Below, piece after piece: positions 39,641-50,520 of a DNA stretch of 64,000 bases. The stretch's first letter is position 1, and each line of letters begins with the position of its first letter. This DNA is from Loxodes magnus (taxonomy: Eukaryota; Ciliophora; Karyorelictea; Loxodida; Loxodidae), in contig CAMPDV010000358.1 in assembly GCA_946699065.1 (NCBI GenBank), forward strand, positions 62,001 through 126,000, in the 5' to 3' direction. The notes beneath the pieces are model-generated. The model made no database searches. It saw only the letters and a program-made list of their open reading frames with translations, and was not told the DNA's origin. The translations under genes and the position numbers were made by a program.

Positions 39641-40189
39641 ATATTTTTTAATTTCTTCTTAATATTTAAATTTTGTAGTATGATTTTTGAATTAATTTAA
39701 ATAATATTTCTTAACTATAAAATAAACATTCATTTAAGCAATAAATTATATTTATTATATTTTTATATAGAATTGTATTTTTTACATTATCAAAATTTAT
39801 AATAAATCTTAAATTATTTTAATAGTTTGTTCTATGAAGATTTCATGTTCATTTATAAATAATATTTTTAAAAATTATGGATTGCTATAATAGAAAAGGA
39901 ATATTTTCAAAAATAGTTGCCATCTAATAATTTAAAAGATAGCAAAAAATCTATTTTGGTAAACATCTCTATATCATTATATTTTAACTGATAATAAAGA
40001 AATGGCTCTTAAGAAATAATCGAATAAAATCTAACAGGACTCGACTAATAAAACTCTCTAATCGAAATATACTCCTATAAGAGGAAAATAAAAATTGTAA
40101 AAATCACTTCTAGATTTGATTTAACGATTAGATTCTCTAAATTTAACTATGCAGCAACTATAAAATGAAAATAAATGACTAAAAATGGA

Positions 40190-40810
40190 AATCAGCACTA
40201 AAACATCCAATTCTTAACTTATCTAATAACTGGAAAAAACGGAGTTAAAACTTAAAGATACTAACAAAAAAATTTTTTTGAATAACTTATTTCTCCTCAT
40301 AATGATTCTATGGTAGTGGAATAGCAGTATTCCAAAACTTTTCTAATCGGAAAAATATTAAAAACGGAAAAGTTTTTTTAAATGTTAAAAATTAAACATA
40401 TCTCCAAAAATGTACATCAGGATGCTTCTTTTGTTAAAGAAATGGACATATATGCAAAAACTGCTGGTACTTTTCGAAAAAACAGAAATAAGCAAGTAAA
40501 AAGTTTAGAAATGAAATGTCTAAATTATACTGTTTCCCAGAAAATATACTTTAAAAGAAAAAGGCATACAGTGGAGATTAATTACTATTGATATAGTAAG
40601 CACTCAAAAAAGAAGAACGAGACAAATGTTTGGACAAGACTGAAGCAGGATTCCTACTTTCAAGAAGTGATAAATTAGCTTGAGTCGATACGTAATAGAA
40701 GAATGCGAGTCTATTATTCAAGAGAAGAATGGAGTGATCTCATGAACATTTGAGAAAATTTTTTAATTGAATCCGTGACTAACCCAACAAAGGAAAAAGT
40801 CTCACAAATA
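40190..40810 (+). mobile_element. Non-LTR retrotransposon ORF1-like fragment, copy A
   Basis: Contains a CCHC knuckle at 40423-40464 (CFFCQRNGHICKNC, fitting C-x2-C-x4-H-x4-C), followed by the block KLYCFPENILQKKK that recurs in the other ORF1 copies of the window, and a stop TGA at 40681-40683. The part before the knuckle is in other frames (one starting MEISTKTSNSQLIQQLEKTE near 40189), so the copy is frameshifted. CCHC knuckles in retrotransposon ORF1/Gag proteins bind nucleic acid. No reverse transcriptase follows within the next 2.7 kb, so it is a fragment. Confidence 0.55.
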
Positions 40811-43550
40811 GATTATTATTACTATTATTATATTATATTTATGTAATGCATTTATAGATAAAATTAGATTGTATGATATATTTTTGTCAGATTAGCAAGA
40901 AAAAATAAAAAAAGAAGAATAAAAAGTCTATTAAAAACGAGAAAAATTACAATAAAGTAGTTCTTCATAGCATTTTAAATAATATTAAACTATTAAAGAG
41001 AGAATTCTTTAGTATAATTGATAGATAAAGACTATTTATTAGCTTATAAAGACTTTTAAGAGTTTTAAATAAGATTGTCTCATTAATTAGTATAATAGAT
41101 ATAGCTGTAATACAAAAATAATTTGAATTTTATCTTTTTTATCTTAAATAGATCTTTAAAATAATTTGCTAATTTAAATAATTTTTCTCAACTAAAAAAA
41201 TGTTTAAAGAATAATAAATAAATAAAAATTAGAACTTTAATTTTTAATTTTTATAATCAACTATTAAATAAAATTATTAAAAAACAATTATTTATTTATT
41301 TTAAAATAATTAAATCTTTAATTTTAAAATTTAAATGCATTTATTTAGGTAAATTAAATATAGTTACTATGCTTAACTAAATAAAAATTAGTTTTATAAA
41401 CAATTTTAAAGATAATTTATATAAAGAAAACTAGTTTTTTCATTTTAAATACATTTTTGAAGAAATATTAATTAAAAAATAAGAGAGATCATAATATTAA
41501 TAATTAGTAAAATATATTTAAATTTACTAGTGAAAAATATAATATATTTTTCATAGATTCTTAAAGTTAGGAAAATAAAATTAACTACTTAAAATAATTA
41601 AGATTCATAATTATATGATAACTATTCATTTCTTTTATGAATCTTTTATTATGTTTTTTAGATTCTTTTACATTAGGTAATATAACTATTATGATTATTT
41701 TACTTTAAATTTTAGTTATAATAATGTATTTTCATAATTTATTCTTCACTTTAGATTTTATCTCTTATTTTTTAGATTTTCCTTAAATTTTGGTATGCTA
41801 AATGTTTTTTAATTTAAGAGACTGAAGTTTAATGTACTTTTAATAAATATTCTATATAAAATATTAATCTTTCAATTATTTTATAAAATATATTTAGTTA
41901 TTGTTCATTCCATTTAAATAAGAATTTTTTAGATTTTTATCAATTTAGCAATTTTTAACTTTTATATATTAATAAATTAAAAATCCTTTGAAAAAGATGA
42001 ATAAAACTAAGTGATTGCTATTAATTGATATATAATACTTTTTAAAGCTAGAAATAAATTATAATAATTTGTATGAAGAAACTTATAAATAATAAATTAA
42101 TTTAAATTAATAAAAATAAAAGCTTATTATTTAATTAATATCAATCATATTTATTTACCTTTGTCTTCCTATTTGCTTAAATTCTAAGTTAAATTTTAAC
42201 TTATTTATTTTTATTTCCTTCTTCATGAAAACTTAAACATGCTTTAAATTTTCCTTAAAGTAAAAGTGTAGAATTACAAATTTTAAAGAATGTTTAAAGA
42301 TAAATTATAAGAAAAAATTAAAAATTAAAGACATAAAATACTAAAAATGGATGTAAAGTTAGATAAATATAAAATAAATAAATAATTAGGAAAGTTATTT
42401 CTAAAGTAACTTCTATCTATTCTAGTTATAAACATTCCTTTAATAAAATTAAATTTAAGAGTGATCATAAATAAATGTATTAGTTATAACTACTTAATTA
42501 ATGATTATAGAATCTTCAATTAAACCACAAAATGATAGTATAAATGAATCATAGTTCTAAATGACTAAATTCTACTAGTAAATGAAAAGAATATTTTAAT
42601 CTTTGATTAAGTTTCTAATTATTATATTTAATCTAAAAAATTAAATTTTAAACGTTTTATAAATAGTAAAGACAAACATTTTGCTCAAGTACAAAAATGC
42701 TTCTATTTTTAGGTTTGAAGTTGGATAAATACAAATATTGCTAAGAAGGCATCTTATATTTATCTTTTATGATTATTTAAGCAAGAAAGAAGAATAAAAT
42801 TCTATCTAAAAATAATCTTATATTATTTATAATTAACTAAGCAAAATAAGCAAAATAAGCAATGGTATATTAATTATTAAGTTGAGTTAGGTAATAATTA
42901 ATAAAGAGAAAATTCTTTAATTAAACAGCCTATTAAAAATATTAAAAGAAATCTAATTTTTATTACAAAAAGAATAAATTTTATAAGATTTATTAATTAT
43001 CTAAGTTATTATAACTTCAAAGAATTATTCTCTATTTATTAATTAAAACCTTCAAGACAAAAGGATTCTAAAATTAACTGAGAATTAATTAGCTTATAAT
43101 TTAAAAAATAAGAAAAAATGATAATTCATTTTCTGAAAAAGATATAAGAATAGCCACCACAATAAGGTAAGTATTTTAGAGCTAGAAAATTTTGTGTTGT
43201 GAATTAATAATTATATCACGAAAATTATCTTATTTTGAAAATTTGCTAACAATTTCAAGAGAAAACTCACTTAAAAATATTAATTTAAAGTTTTATAAAT
43301 GATATTACAATATCTTTAATCTAATTATTAAGACTTACTCACTTTTTAAAACTAAACAATTGTAATTTTATTATTAAGGTATTAGCTTAACTATAACCTT
43401 AAGGCTATTTATTGAAAAGCACTATGACTGATTAATTTCTAATTTTATTAATTTTAAAAATTTTAATTAAATTCAATAGATTAATGAAAATTAATAGCTT
43501 TAAAGGAAACAAATTAAAGGATTAATTATTTTTATTTTTTATTTACTTTG
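40811..43550. other. A+T-rich stretch without supportable gene
   Basis: About 2.7 kb of low-complexity A+T-rich DNA after the retrotransposon fragment. No domain, repeat or G+C island was recognised. Confidence 0.5.
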
Positions 43551-43931
43551 TTACAATAAACCTGCTTTAGTGCTGAGTAAATATAAGATAGGATTATGCT
43601 TTTTTAGCTTAGTAATATTCTGATATAAGATAACTAACTTAATCTTAATTATATTAATTAGTTTTAGAATATCTTTTATATCATAATTCCTCAAAAAATC
43701 ACGATGATATTTATTTGCAAAATTGACTGTTTTACAAAGATTATTAATAGTTCTTATGAATGAAAAAAAAGATCTTATATGATTGATTGAATAAAATTCA
43801 TATGAAAATCTAAGCAAATTTTTAAAAATGCTTGATATAAATAATTTGATTATTATCATTATTATATCAAATGATCTACTAGAAATAATGGAAATTAACG
43901 AATAAAGACTATATATAAATAGAAAAAGCAA
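43551..43931 (-). CDS. 126-codon ORF lacking TAA/TAG (doubtful)
   Basis: This minus-strand frame is open for 126 codons without TAA, TAG or TGA, although TAA/TAG are very common in A+T-rich DNA here. The N-terminal third is hydrophobic (Ile, Phe, Leu, Ser), the rest basic (FSFIRTINNLCKTVNFANKY). No good ATG starts it; the first codon is TTG. With TAA as Gln it continues to a TGA near 43476. It may be a real exon avoiding Gln or simply T-rich sequence. No family recognised. Confidence 0.2.
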   Translation of the reverse strand: MLFLFIYSLYSLISIISSRSFDIIMIIIKLFISSIFKNLLRFSYEFYSINHIRSFFSFIRTINNLCKTVNFANKYHRDFLRNYDIKDILKLINIIKIKLVILYQNITKLKKHNPILYLLSTKAGLL

Positions 43932-44317
43932 AAATGAAAAAGTTAAAATTAAAATTAAAGAAATTTATAAAAAACATAATAGTTAATTAATAAATTAACT
44001 TTAAATCATAATCTATTTTGCGATAAAACAATTAAAAAATCTAAATAATTATAAATATTAGTTAATTAATAAAATTTGATTAAACAAAGTTAAAATTATA
44101 GTATAAAATAAATAATAATATTTGATAAGTTTAAAAATTTAAATATAAAAGTAGATGATATTCATTTATTTATTTTTTTAAATGTTTCTTTATTTTAACT
44201 AAAGGTTATAATTATAAGTAAATCAACCTGCTTATTTAAATTAAAAAATAGAATCTAAACTTATTTTTCTATTAACTGTAAAAACTTTGCTAATTAATTA
44301 TTAAATTAAAGAGCTTG

Positions 44318-44535
44318 AGAACAGCTTAGCTCTTGCCATACTACATTTTCTGAAAGACTTCTAGAATGATTTAACTGGAATATTCTGCTAATCAGTTTCT
44401 GCAAGCAGGAACCACCAAGTTTATTGAATAAATACTCCAATACATAGAATTCAAACTCCTACCAAAGTTGGATAATTTCCAGATGTGTTTCCTTCAAGAA
44501 ATTTTGATTCAACCTGGAACTATCTAAGGATTGAA
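44318..44535. other. G+C-richer island of unknown nature
   Basis: About 220 bp with markedly higher G+C than its flanks. No convincing frame on either strand and no match by eye to the other islands. It could be a SINE-like unit, an RNA gene or a retrotransposon remnant. A tRNA cloverleaf could not be folded from it by eye. Confidence 0.3.
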
Positions 44536-45959
44536 GGTATAATCAGACAGTTAAAAATTTTGTTCTTATCTCTCTTTTAATTATAGATAGTAGATATAAA
44601 ATTAAATTTAAATTAGAAGAAAAAGTTATGATAATGGGTTTCCAAGAATGAAATAAAAATTAAAGAAAAATTTATAAATAATCAAGCCAAAGCTTTAAAA
44701 AATAAAAGATAATTAAATATTAGCAAAAATTAAGTCCTTAATCAATATTATATTCAGGATGCTTATAGAATGGAAAAACAGAATAAAAAGCCGAACAAGC
44801 AAGATTAATAAAGAAATAAAGATAGTAATAATATTTATAAGAATACTATAAAGAGAATTTTAAACATTTTTAAAGCTAAAAAGAATAAATAAAAAGCTAA
44901 AAGAACTAAAGAAAATTATTTATATATAAACCTAAATAATTTTTAAAATAAATTGATTTATTTATTAAGATTAACTAAACATAGAGAAAATAAAACCAAA
45001 ATCAGAATGTGGATTTTAATAAATTTTAATTTATAACTGAGAAACTCTGTAACTAAATAGAAAAGAGATTATAATAAACCTTGATAGCAAAAATTTTAAA
45101 TGATAATTAATTTGAAATAATAAAGTGCTATAACTAATTCATTTATTTTACTAAATAATAAATTATTATTAAATAACTAAAATTTTCAAAAAATAAAAAA
45201 CTGGAATAAAAAATAAATTAAGCAAAATAATATAAAGAAAATCGCAATGCAAAACTACATATGAAAAGAAATATCTGAAAAATTAAAATTTTAATTAAAA
45301 ATAATTAAAAATTTATTTAATTATAAAAGTGTTTTATTCTATATGTTTTAATCTTAGATAAGAAAAGAGATGAGAAATTGTATATGTAAAATGACTTAAT
45401 AAAAGTTATCTTTAGTAGAATAAAACATTAAGAAAATGAATAGTTTAATTTAGGTTCTAAAGTTCATTAAAAATAATTTAGAGCTCGAAACAAAAAACGA
45501 TTTTATAAGCCTTATCAAAGCTTTTTAAAAATAAAGTTAAAATTAAAATAATCTTAAATAAAATGCTTAAAGTAAATTTAATGAAATCCACTTTAATTAG
45601 AAAGAATTAAAAAAATAGATAAGAAAATTTAGAATAAAATCTTTTAATTTAATATCCTTTTAATTAGACTCGGAAATGCTAAGCAATGCTAAGTTTTTAT
45701 CATACATTATATAAAATGGAAAGCTTCGTGCAAAAATTGTCATCCAAAAAGGATTAATCTCAACTATATTACAGGTAGTAAACTATACTTAGAGAACTCA
45801 AAAATTTGTAAGAAGAAAATTTTAAGCTTTTAAGACATATATAATAACTCAAAGGAAAAATCTCATACTGATTTCTAACACTTAATAATTAAAAAAAATG
45901 AAAATGAATATTCAACAAATATAAAAATCTAATATTCAGAAATAAATTTCAACTAATTC

Positions 45960-46475
45960 GCAGAGTTGACGGAAAGAATATTTCTTTAAAATATGTTGAT
46001 GAATGATCCTATGTAAGTAGAACTTAAATATCAGCCAGGAGATTATTTATAAGAGAAAAAATAATGTTCATATTTTAGGAGATTTAGCTATACTGTAAGA
46101 TACTGCAGATATTTTAAACAAAAATAATAGCAAGGAAATTAAAAATTATGAAAACCTTTTAGTAATTTATATTGTGCTCCAAATAGAATATTATGCAGAA
46201 AGAAAAATTTTAGAAGGAGTGAATTTATGAGAAACATAATATTTTCATATTATAGAAAGGAAGAATAATATGAAGCAGTAAAATTTACTGAAGCGAAATT
46301 TCAATAATAAAAAAGATTAAATCAGCCTGAATAGATATTTCTTTAAAGAAAGCTATCGAGACAAAGATTACAAATTCAGGTTTGACGAAGTAATCGAATT
46401 TTAATATAGTGATGAAACTATTAAAGGTGGAATTACTATAATTGATTATATTATTATAAAGTATGAATTTTAAAT
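45960..46475 (+). pseudogene. Broken hypothetical gene upstream of zinc-finger paralog 2
   Basis: The frame from an ATG near 45991 (MILCKQNLNISQEIIYKRKN, then VHILGDLAILQDTADIL) runs about 70 codons to a TGA near 46229, then continues in the same frame with protein-like sequence (SYRDKDYKFRFDEVIEF, IKGGITIIDYIIIKYEF) to a TAA about 110 bp before the ATG of the zinc-finger gene. Just upstream another frame gives QLIRRVDGKNISLKYVDE. Other frames across 45585-46400 are also open, so the true frame is not certain. Probably a decaying gene; family unknown. Confidence 0.3.
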
Positions 46476-46586
46476 TAAAATTATAAATAAAATTTGATAT
46501 ATCTATAATTTAGATTAAACGAAAATATAGGTATTCTATTTAAATTAAGTTTATTTATTAAGATTTTTTTTATTAATTCGTAAAAA

Positions 46587-48815
46587 ATGTAAGAGCAAAA
46601 GGAGTGCTTGCCAGCTTTGTTCTTTGTTAATTTGGATTGAACTTTAAAAGAGTTTAATATTACCAAGGAAAAAGCTTAATAACTCATTGATAACTTATAA
46701 AGTATTCAAAGAATGGATTTTGTTGAAAAAGTAAAAAAGAAAATTCTTAGACTAAAAGAAAAGTTTACAACAAATGAAATATCACAAAAAGTAGGACTTC
46801 CTCTTAATGTTGTTGATTATGTTCTTTCTAAATCCCAGTTAAGTTAATAATAAAATCCCTAATAAAGCAATCAAGAAACTATTTAACTAAAAGAACTTAA
46901 ATAAAATACTTTCACTCAGTAAAATAATTAAAATCTAAACTTGCAGAAAATAGATAAAAGAGAAGAACTAAACAATTTATAAGAGTAAAATATCTTATTA
47001 AATGAGGATAAAAAAGATAAATAATTGGTGGATTCAAAAATATAAAAAGAAATACTCTAGTAGTAAGAAGAATTTCTTAAAGAACAAGGAAAATAATAAA
47101 ATACACAAAACACTAAAAAAAGATAAAGAAAAGAAGAAAAGAAGAAAATTTTAATACTTCCATAATAATTAAATCTAAATAAAATTATCATACAAAGTTA
47201 AAGTTTAAAACAAAATTAAAACAAATAATCAATAAACTAATAAAAGTATAGCTAAAGTATTGATAAAAAAGAAATAGAGAATAAGGAACTTAATAAAATA
47301 GAAAATAAAAATGTTAAGGATATAATAGCTAAAGAATAAGGAGATATTCGATTAGTTTAGAGTGGAATTGTCATATAAGATTATAACTAAAATAAAGCTT
47401 ATTTATGCTTATTTTGCGATAAAAAATTTAGAGAATAATCCGAGCTCTCATAACATTTGATCGATTGGCATACTCAAGAAAAACTGATGAAATTATTTTG
47501 TCCCTTATGTATTAATCTTATATTTGAAAATATAGAATCTTATAATATCCATTTAAATAGGCATTAGTAACAAGGAGAAATTATAAAATATACTATATAA
47601 TAGATAAAAGAGTTCTAATTCCTTTAAACTAAAAGAACCTATTAATAGTTTATTGAAATAGAATAATAGCCAGCAAAAGTTAAATCTTATACAAATTGTT
47701 AAGGAAATCTATTAGCTGATAAACCTTTTGGAAAGCATATAAATGAAGAATATTTTAGAGATTAATCTATTCTCTATATAGACACTAAAAAATAGAAACT
47801 AGTAGAAAGTGAAAATATATTATCTAAAGAATAAGAATAAGAATAAGAAGAAGAATAAGAATAAGAATAAGAAGAAGAATAAGAAGAAGAAGAAACTATT
47901 TTAAATTTAAATGAACAGAGGAAGAAAAGAAAAAATAGAACTGTCAAAAGTTTTAAAGAGTTATAAAAAGAGAATACTACAATATAATATGGAACTATCC
48001 TTTATGATAGAGATGATAACGTTTTATATCAATGTAAAGAATGCTAAGATCTATTTTCAAGAAACATAAGCTTATAAAAACACTTTTTAGAGAGCCATCC
48101 TGGAGCTTAACTCAATGAGATTATATGTTAGATTTGTGAAAGCTCTTTTGGAAAGAGAAAGAAATTTCTCAAGCATCTATTAAAGCATACAGTTAAAAAA
48201 TAAAAGAATAAATTAATTAAATAACAAGTAGAAGAAGATAAAGAAGCAGATAATAGTTAAAGTCTATAAATATAAAGTTAGCTATTTAATCAAAAAAAAT
48301 AAAGACTTAATCAAAAATAAGAATATAAAAAATTAAGTTAAGGAATAGATAATTTCATAAATAATAATAAATTAGAGGAAAACTTAGAATTTAATAAGTA
48401 TGAAGAAATTTATAAAAAGACAAAAAATAATGAAGATATTAATTAAAATGAGAACAAATTAAAAAATCTAATTTCTGAGTAAATTTAAAAGACTTAAAAT
48501 GATAATGTTTTAAAGAAGAAAGAAGTGAAAGATTTAGCTTTGAAATAAAACTATTTTGTTTAAAAAATAAATTAAAGGAGATTACGTCAATAGAGGGAAG
48601 CTATTGATTTAAGCAATGTTTAATAAAATATACCAAATTAAGATTAACAAACAAACTAAATGAATTTTCGAACTTTAAATAATAGAAAGCTCATTCCAGT
48701 ATAAAATAATAGATAAGCAATTTTTTCAAACTTAGAAAATTTATCTCAGCAAAAATAATTTAATGGAATACTAAAGTAGCCGAGCATGTATAATCCATAA
48801 ACATCTTATCACTAA
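46587..48815 (+). CDS. Five-zinc-finger protein, paralog 2 (finger 3 lost)
   Basis: ATG at 46587; similarity to paralogs 1 and 3 runs to a TAA at 48813-48815 (742 codons); the next in-frame TGA is at 49164-49166. The N-terminal block (MQEQKECLPALFFVNLD, TGA, TLKEFNITKEKA) shows TGA at codon 18 (46638-46640), the same position as in paralog 1. Fingers begin near residues 274 (CLFC), 305 (CPLC), 483 (CKEC) and 514 (CQIC). The third finger has lost its cysteines (KLVESENIL) and is followed by a Glu/Gln repeat (47828-47892). The C-terminus shares the IPVQNNRQAI and SYH motifs with the paralogs and stops being similar at the TAA. Nucleic-acid binding is inferred. Confidence 0.72.
47828..47892 (+). 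repeat. GAATAA/GAAGAA microsatellite encoding Glu/Gln
   Basis: A run of GAATAA units mixed with GAA inside zinc-finger paralog 2. It is translated as alternating Glu-Gln with Glu runs and sits where finger 3 would continue. Paralogs 1 and 3 lack it, so it expanded after the split. Confidence 0.7.
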
Positions 48816-49774
48816 AAGATTTATTAAAATTTATATAATTTAAAATAATTAATTAAAAAATATAAAAATAAAAGATAAATCAAACTAAATTTCTTTTTAT
48901 CTTATAATTATTTTATTTTTAATTAATTAATACAAAGAAACTTAGAAATCATTTTTTAAATCAGTTATCAAGATAAAGACTTTGTAAGTTTAATAATTAA
49001 TGGGCTTCCAATGAACTCTTACTATTATATAAGATTTTTATATTTAAAGAATTTGGTATATTTAAATTTGATACTTTTCTTTTATTATTTTATTAGAAAT
49101 ATTTCAATCTAGATTTAAACTAGATATTTAACTTAAATTCCAAAGGAAAATAATTTTTTAATATGATATTAATATAAATCTGGAAAATAAGTAGCAACAA
49201 ATACAGTTTACTTTCCCTTTCTAAATCTTAAATTTATTCGATTTAATTTCTGCTTGCAAAAAGTATCCAAGAGTATATATTTTTAGTTATATCTTTTTAT
49301 TTTTTTCTAATTTATTTAAAAAAATCATATAATAGAATATTGTCTAACTATGTTTGATTGTCCAGATTTAAAATTCTATTTTAGTCAATCGTATTTCAAA
49401 TATATAAAAAATAGATGTACTTTTAATTTTCAAGTAAAATAAAATAATTCTGTTGTTAGTGTATGCATATCTTAATGTTCTTGAACAGATAACTATCACA
49501 TTAGAAAATCAAATTAGAATAACGAAAAAAAAAATTAATTTGTTATAGCAAAAATTATAAAATGCTTTATACCTCTATGAAATTGTAATTAATTACTTAA
49601 AATACTTCTAAATTTTAAGATGAGAATGTGGAATTTATATGTTTTTATTTAAGCTTTTTAACTCGAAAGATACTAAAATCAATTAATTAATTTTAACTAT
49701 AAGAGTTAGGTCATCTTTAATTAGAGGAAATGTTTCCTCAAATTAAAAATAATAAAAGTTTTTATATTCAATAC
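48816..49774. other. A+T-rich spacer
   Basis: The open continuation of zinc-finger paralog 2 to TGA 49164-49166 has no counterpart in the paralogs and looks like translated 3' flank. The remainder shows nothing until the minus-strand retrotransposon ORF1 end at 49775. Confidence 0.4.
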
Positions 49775-50520
49775 TCAACTGTACATGTCTTCATCTGAAT
49801 CAATTTCAAACTGAGATAATTCTTCTTTATCTTCAATAAGCTAATAGAATTGTTCTTCCATCTTCTTGTAATTTTTCTCCAGCTTCTCTAAACAAATTCC
49901 AAGGTCATTGTTGTCCTTTTAAAGCTATTTATTCTGTTACTATTAATTACCAAGATCCTGTTTAATTAGTGTCACACTTGAATCATCTAATATCAGCTTC
50001 TTTCTGTAAATACCTCCAAAGTAGTTACAATATAGCCTCCTCAATGCTTCAAATTATTTACGGTGCTTCTCAAGCACTCTTCTTCACTTCGGACATTACC
50101 TCCAAAAATGTCCAGCCTTTTGACAACAATAGCAACGTTTTATTAAGGGCTTGAATAAAAATTTTTATTCTGTTTACATTTTTTCAATTTCCATCTTTTC
50201 TGATTGAAGTTAGTTTTTTTGATTGGTAATCGAATTTCTTCTTTAATTTTCTATTGATTTGATTCTAGGTTTTTTTCTAATAGTTCAAACTAGGAAGTTA
50301 AAGCTTCAATTTAAAACTAAACTTTACTTACCAAGTCTTAATCTTCCTTTTTTCTATCTTAAAAAAGAAGCAGAAGATTCAAGTTTTCCGCCTTCAGGAT
50401 CTATATTTCGGTATTCATTTTCTCAATTAATGAATAAAGCTAAATAATGCCTTGCTCGTGGGATTTCTCAAGCTTTTTCAGTTTGCTAGGAAATTCCGTA
50501 TTTCCTACTAAAAAATTAAT
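49775..50520 (-). mobile_element. Non-LTR retrotransposon ORF1-like fragment, copy B
   Basis: The minus strand carries a coiled-coil region (LVSKVQFQIEALTSQFELLE, another frame), then an ATG at 50192-50194 and the perfect CCHC knuckle CYCCQKAGHFWRQC (50093-50134). A TGA follows three codons later (50084-50086), after which the same frame continues through RRLYCNYFGGIYRKK, the block shared by all copies, to a TGA at 49775-49777. The plus-strand frames at 49969-50154 and 50259-50447 are shadows. It lies at the 3' side of the decayed endonuclease/RT on the same strand; whether the two belong to one element is unclear. Confidence 0.6.
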
